NCBI GenBank assembly: GCA_964502665.1
Contig: CAZCXP010000039.1
Span: 1 to 17,754, forward strand
DNA: 17,754 bases
Reading direction: 5' to 3'
Origin: SOKG01 sp964502665
GTDB taxonomy: Bacteria; Chloroflexota; Dehalococcoidia; SZUA-161
Positions 14,797 to 17,754 of this stretch are shown here, one piece after another. The notes under the pieces are model-generated. The model worked only from the letters and a program-made list of their open reading frames with translations, was not told the origin of the DNA and made no database searches. A program made the position numbers and the translations under genes. Within the stretch, counting starts at the first letter, position 1, and every line of letters starts with the position of its first letter.

Positions 14797-15246
14797 TTGA
14801 GGAGAGTACTTGTTAAGGAAGAGGTCTGCATGGGCTGCGGACTTTGCCGCGTCTATTGCCAGACAGAGCACTCCCTATCCAAGGACATACTGAAGGCATT
14901 CAAGCGAGAGGCTTATCGTCCTTTGGCCAGGATTCGCGTGGAGAGAAACGGGGAGACCTGCTTCTCTATTCAATGTCGCCATTGCGACGAGCCCTGGTGC
15001 GTTTACTCATGCCTCACCGGAGCTATGCGCAAGGACCCGGCAAGGGGCACGGTGACCATTGACGCTGAGAAATGTATCGGCTGCTGGACCTGCATCGTGG
15101 TCTGCCCCTATGGAGCGCTGACAAAGGATGAGAATAGGAAGGCCGTGGCCAAGTGCGACCTTTGTCCTGATCATGATGTGCCGGTATGTGTGGCTAACTG
15201 CCCTAACGAAGCTCTGGTTCTCAGCGCGGAGGGGGAAGACAGGTGA
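14797..15246 (+). CDS. Four-cluster [4Fe-4S] ferredoxin-type electron-transfer subunit
   Basis: A 149-aa iron-sulfur protein of the HycB/CooF/DMSO-reductase beta-subunit type. Four cysteine groups are visible: C11-C14-C17-C21 (CMGCGLCRVYC), CRHC...C...C at about 85, CIGCWTCIVVC, and CDLC...CVANC near the C-terminus, sixteen cluster ligands in all. The start is TTG 14797, with GAGAGG five bases upstream; an ATG at 14781 is out of frame. It is the first gene of a tight operon (GTGA overlap with hisH) that contains an FAD oxidoreductase and a split glutamate synthase subunit. It probably passes electrons between the flavoprotein and the FMN/Fe-S synthase subunit expected beyond the right edge. 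No signal peptide, so cytoplasmic. The partner assignment is inferred from context. Confidence 0.88.
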   Translation: MRRVLVKEEVCMGCGLCRVYCQTEHSLSKDILKAFKREAYRPLARIRVERNGETCFSIQCRHCDEPWCVYSCLTGAMRKDPARGTVTIDAEKCIGCWTCIVVCPYGALTKDENRKAVAKCDLCPDHDVPVCVANCPNEALVLSAEGEDR

Positions 15247-15857
15247 TTGCTGTAATCGACTACGGCGCGGGAAATCTGCGCAGTGTTACCAATGCTTTGG
15301 TCAAGTTGGGTTGTCAGCCCAAGGTGACTGGTAAACCAACCGATGTACTCAATGCTGCCGCGGTCATTTTCCCCGGCGTTGGTGCTGCCGCAGATACTAT
15401 GCGCAACCTAAGAGAATCCGGGCTGGATGATGCTATTCAGCAGGTGATAGCTGAGGATCGGCCTCTTCTCGCCGTCTGCGTTGGGATGCAGGTCCTGCTT
15501 TCAGTTACTGAGGAAGATGGGCTGAATGAGTGTCTGGGAGTGATTCCGGGAACGGTAAGGAGGCTGCCATCGGGGCTCAAGGTGCCTCATATTGGCTGGA
15601 ATCAGGTGAAGCAAACGGCCGCACATCCTGTTTTCGAGGGGATTCCAGATGAGGCGAACTTCTACTTCGTCCACAGCTACTATGCCGATCCTGAGGACCC
15701 TGGAGTTGTGGCCGGGATCACGGAATATGGCGTCCCCCTGTGCAGCGTCCTCATCAGGGACAACCTGGTGGCAACTCAGTTTCACCCCGAGAGAAGCGGT
15801 GAGCTCGGCCTGAGGATGTATGACAACTTCTTGAGAATGGCTGGTGCCAAGAGGTAG
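15243..15857 (+). CDS. hisH: Imidazole glycerol phosphate synthase, glutaminase subunit
   Basis: Releases ammonia from glutamine and channels it to HisF, in the fifth step of histidine synthesis, which also yields AICAR. The 204-aa protein has all the family's marks: DYGAGNLRSV at 6-15, the oxyanion strand PGVGA at 44-48, nucleophile C79 in LLAVCVGMQ (usually GICLGMQ), VPHIGWNQV, FYFVHSYY, and the H181/E183 pair in QFHPERSG. Start GTG 15243 overlaps the ferredoxin stop by four bases, and the oxidoreductase follows five bases after its stop, so it is translated as part of this operon. No hisF or other his gene is in the window, which is unusual. The enzyme looks complete; its location raises the question whether it serves histidine synthesis only. 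Confidence 0.93.
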   Translation: MIAVIDYGAGNLRSVTNALVKLGCQPKVTGKPTDVLNAAAVIFPGVGAAADTMRNLRESGLDDAIQQVIAEDRPLLAVCVGMQVLLSVTEEDGLNECLGVIPGTVRRLPSGLKVPHIGWNQVKQTAAHPVFEGIPDEANFYFVHSYYADPEDPGVVAGITEYGVPLCSVLIRDNLVATQFHPERSGELGLRMYDNFLRMAGAKR

Positions 15858-15862
15858 ATGAT

Positions 15863-17137
15863 ATGGCAAAAGCAAAGCTGCTTGAAACAAGATACCTGAT
15901 CATCGGGAATTCGGCAGGAGGCATCGGGGCTGCCGAAGCGATACGCGAGGTAGATGAAGTGGGGGCCGTTGCCATAATCTCTGACGAGCCCTACCCGAGC
16001 TATTCCCGTCCCCTTATCTCAAAGCATCTATCCAGGGAATGTACGCTTGAGGGGATGCTCTTTCGCCCACCGGATTTCTACGAACACAACAATATCAACT
16101 CTCTGCTTGGTAAAAGGGTGACAAGCCTGGGGCTGGGCAAGCACATCGTCGAACTGGAAAGCGGTGAGAATGTAGCTTGGGAGAAGCTGCTGATCGCCAG
16201 CGGCGGAGTGCCCATCGTCCCCAGCATCAGCGGGATCGAGAAAAGGGGTGTGTTCAACTTTATAACCCTTGATGATGCCAGAGCGATTGATGAGTTTCTG
16301 GATGGCGCCAACAGAGCTGTAGTCATAGGCGGTGGACTCATTGGTATCAGCGCAACCGAGGCGCTGGTCAAACGCGGTGCTGAGGTCACTGTGGTGGAGA
16401 TGAAGGAGAGAATCCTTAATACCATTCTCGACGAGAAGGCATCCTCGATCGCTGAGGAAGCCCTCAAAGAGGCCGGTGTAAGGATCATAACCGATAACAC
16501 TGTAGCTGAGATCATAGGCAGGGAGTGGGTAACGGGCGTGGTGCTGGACAGCGGAGAGGACATATCCTGCAGCCTGGTGGTTGTGGCCATAGGGGTATTG
16601 CCACGCACCGAGCTGGTACAGGGCACCGACATTAAAGTGGGTCGAGGCATAGCGGTGGACCGCAATATGGCCACGAGTCATCCCGATGTCTATGCCTGCG
16701 GGGACGCTGCTGAGGCCTATGATTTCGTCTATGGCACAAACCGGCTCACCCCCATCTGGCCCAATGCCTACATAGGGGGCCGGATTGCGGGCCTTAACAT
16801 GGCCGGTATCAAGACTGAATACCCCGGTGGCACAGCTATGAACTCGCTCAACTACTTCGGGCTCGACATCGCTGCGGCGGGCATAGCCACTCCCCCAGAT
16901 GGCAATGGCTATGAGTCTATAAGCAAACAAGAGGAAGGCATCTACAAGAAGCTCGTTCTGAAGGACAACATCATAGTGGGGATGATATGCGTTGGCGATA
17001 TTGAGAAGTCCGGCATCCTCTTCAGCCTGATGAGAGAGAGGGTTAATGTGTGTGACTTCAAGGAGACTCTCTTGGCGGATGATTTCGGCCTGGTGTCGTT
17101 GCCACGTGAACTGTGGCAGGAGCGACTGGGCATGTAA
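15863..17137 (+). CDS. FAD/NAD(P)-dependent oxidoreductase (rubredoxin reductase / NirB-like fold)
   Basis: A cytoplasmic flavoprotein of the pyridine-nucleotide disulfide oxidoreductase superfamily, 424 aa. The FAD-binding loop is GNSAGG at 15-20. The NAD(P)-binding domain opens with VVIGGGLIGISATEAL at about 150-165 and VVEMKERI. The second FAD motif is VYACGDAAE near 275. A C-terminal domain of about 110 residues follows. There is no CxxC redox pair, so it is not a true disulfide reductase. AGAGG lies eight bases before the ATG, five bases after hisH. In the operon it most likely takes electrons from NAD(P)H to the ferredoxin for glutamate synthase, replacing the GltD small subunit, though it lacks GltD's N-terminal iron-sulfur domain, which the separate ferredoxin could supply. 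Substrate is not provable from sequence. Confidence 0.88.
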   Translation: MAKAKLLETRYLIIGNSAGGIGAAEAIREVDEVGAVAIISDEPYPSYSRPLISKHLSRECTLEGMLFRPPDFYEHNNINSLLGKRVTSLGLGKHIVELESGENVAWEKLLIASGGVPIVPSISGIEKRGVFNFITLDDARAIDEFLDGANRAVVIGGGLIGISATEALVKRGAEVTVVEMKERILNTILDEKASSIAEEALKEAGVRIITDNTVAEIIGREWVTGVVLDSGEDISCSLVVVAIGVLPRTELVQGTDIKVGRGIAVDRNMATSHPDVYACGDAAEAYDFVYGTNRLTPIWPNAYIGGRIAGLNMAGIKTEYPGGTAMNSLNYFGLDIAAAGIATPPDGNGYESISKQEEGIYKKLVLKDNIIVGMICVGDIEKSGILFSLMRERVNVCDFKETLLADDFGLVSLPRELWQERLGM

Positions 17138-17158
17138 CTTCGTTTTGGAGCAGCGACG

Positions 17159-17754
17159 ATGAATGACCTAAGCAAGGTAAACAATCCATACTCTGAAAGC
17201 AAGGTGATAGATGCCTGCTCTCTTTTCGGAGCGATGGATACTCTAGGCAAACGCTTCTCCGGTGAGGGGGTGATAAAGGCCATCGCTAATATGCATTTTC
17301 GCGGCAATGGGCTGGGCGGCGGATTCGCCATCTACGGGCTCTATTCGGAATATCCCGATCACTATGCTTTTCACATTATGTACCTCAGCCACGAGGGAAA
17401 GTCAGAGGTTGAATCCTTCCTTAAGAAGCGATTTCGCATCGAAGCTGCTGAGGAGGTGCCGACACGGCCAACGCCTGCCATTGTGAACCCTCCGCTTGTG
17501 TGGCGCTACTTCCTCGAAGTAGACCACGACAAGTGTGATCAAAAGTCAGAGGATGACTACGTCGTGGAAAGGGTCATGGAGATCAACACTGGTATTAAGG
17601 ACTCCTTCGTCTTCTCCAGTGGCAAGAACATGGCGGTGTTCAAGGGCGTCGGCTATCCCGAGGATATAGCCGAATACTTCTGCCTGGAGCAGTACGGGGG
17701 ATACCTGTGGACAGCCCACGGTAGATTCCCCACCAACACCCCTGGCTGGTGGGG
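17159..17754 (+). CDS. gltB1: Glutamate synthase glutaminase subunit, split (archaeal) type, partial at the right edge
   Basis: The first 198 residues of a class II glutamine amidotransferase domain encoded as a separate gene, as in archaeal-type glutamate synthases where GltB is divided into GltB1, GltB2 and GltB3. It would release ammonia from glutamine for reductive amination of 2-oxoglutarate. C20 in DACSLFGAMD is the expected nucleophile, so a 19-residue leader must be removed to expose it. RGNGLGGGFAIYGLY and the end GRFPTNTPGWWG (compare RFSTNT in ordinary GltB) are typical of the domain. GGAG lies eight bases before ATG 17159, 21 bases after the oxidoreductase. The frame is open to the edge. 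The synthase subunits should follow outside the window. Confidence 0.85.
   Translation, partial: MNDLSKVNNPYSESKVIDACSLFGAMDTLGKRFSGEGVIKAIANMHFRGNGLGGGFAIYGLYSEYPDHYAFHIMYLSHEGKSEVESFLKKRFRIEAAEEVPTRPTPAIVNPPLVWRYFLEVDHDKCDQKSEDDYVVERVMEINTGIKDSFVFSSGKNMAVFKGVGYPEDIAEYFCLEQYGGYLWTAHGRFPTNTPGWW

Noticed and set aside
15243..15857. Other class I amidotransferases (PdxT, PurQ, TrpG) as identity of this gene
   Set aside because: GAGNLRSV, VPHIGWNQV and QFHPERSG are specific to HisH.
16028..16930. Long minus-strand frame (300 codons) opposite the FAD oxidoreductase
   Set aside because: No family motifs or ribosome site; the plus strand encodes clear FAD and NAD(P) loops in the same stretch.

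Overview
The window looks like a piece of a bacterial chromosome of roughly 50-55 % G+C from an anaerobe that handles ammonia carefully. An archaeal-type NrpR regulator, a class I-alpha glutamine synthetase, a glutamate synthase split into separate polypeptides, GTG/TTG starts and strong AGGAGG ribosome sites together suggest a Chloroflexota (Dehalococcoidia-like) organism. This is an inference from gene content; no rRNA gene is present to confirm it.

Layout. 1-2432 (minus): a nearly complete two-domain beta-oxidation enzyme (3-hydroxyacyl-CoA dehydrogenase followed by enoyl-CoA hydratase, FadN order) whose 3' end runs off the left edge. 2433-2773: intergenic DNA with a decayed tRNA-Met-like remnant and a strong promoter with an operator-like dyad. 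2774-6379 (plus): a TetR repressor and a three-gene ABC exporter (ATPase and two ABC-2 permeases), tightly coupled and closed by a 14-bp-stem terminator at 6411-6443. 6527-7557 (minus): a BrnT/BrnA-type toxin-antitoxin operon with an unusually long antitoxin and a small, translationally coupled membrane-type third gene, driven by a promoter containing a palindromic operator. 7621-8055: mostly non-coding DNA with an inverted-repeat element. 8056-8424 (plus): an orphan 122-aa protein.

8584-14543 (minus): a nitrogen-assimilation cluster transcribed amt > glnK > glnA > nadE > nrpR: ammonium channel, P-II signal protein, glutamine synthetase, glutamine-hydrolysing NAD synthetase and NrpR. A 110-bp nested palindrome lies between glnK and glnA. 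14544-14796 is a divergent control region. 14797-17754 (plus): a four-cluster ferredoxin, HisH, an FAD/NAD(P) oxidoreductase and the first ~198 residues of the glutaminase subunit of a split glutamate synthase. The two divergent operons together cover ammonium uptake, GS, GOGAT electron supply and two further glutamine-consuming enzymes (NadE, HisH). NrpR, a 2-oxoglutarate sensor in methanogens, is the obvious candidate regulator.

The items most worth a second look are the archaeal-type NrpR in a bacterial GS/PII/Amt operon, the three-gene BrnTA locus, the glnK-glnA nested hairpin and the position of hisH inside the GOGAT-type operon.
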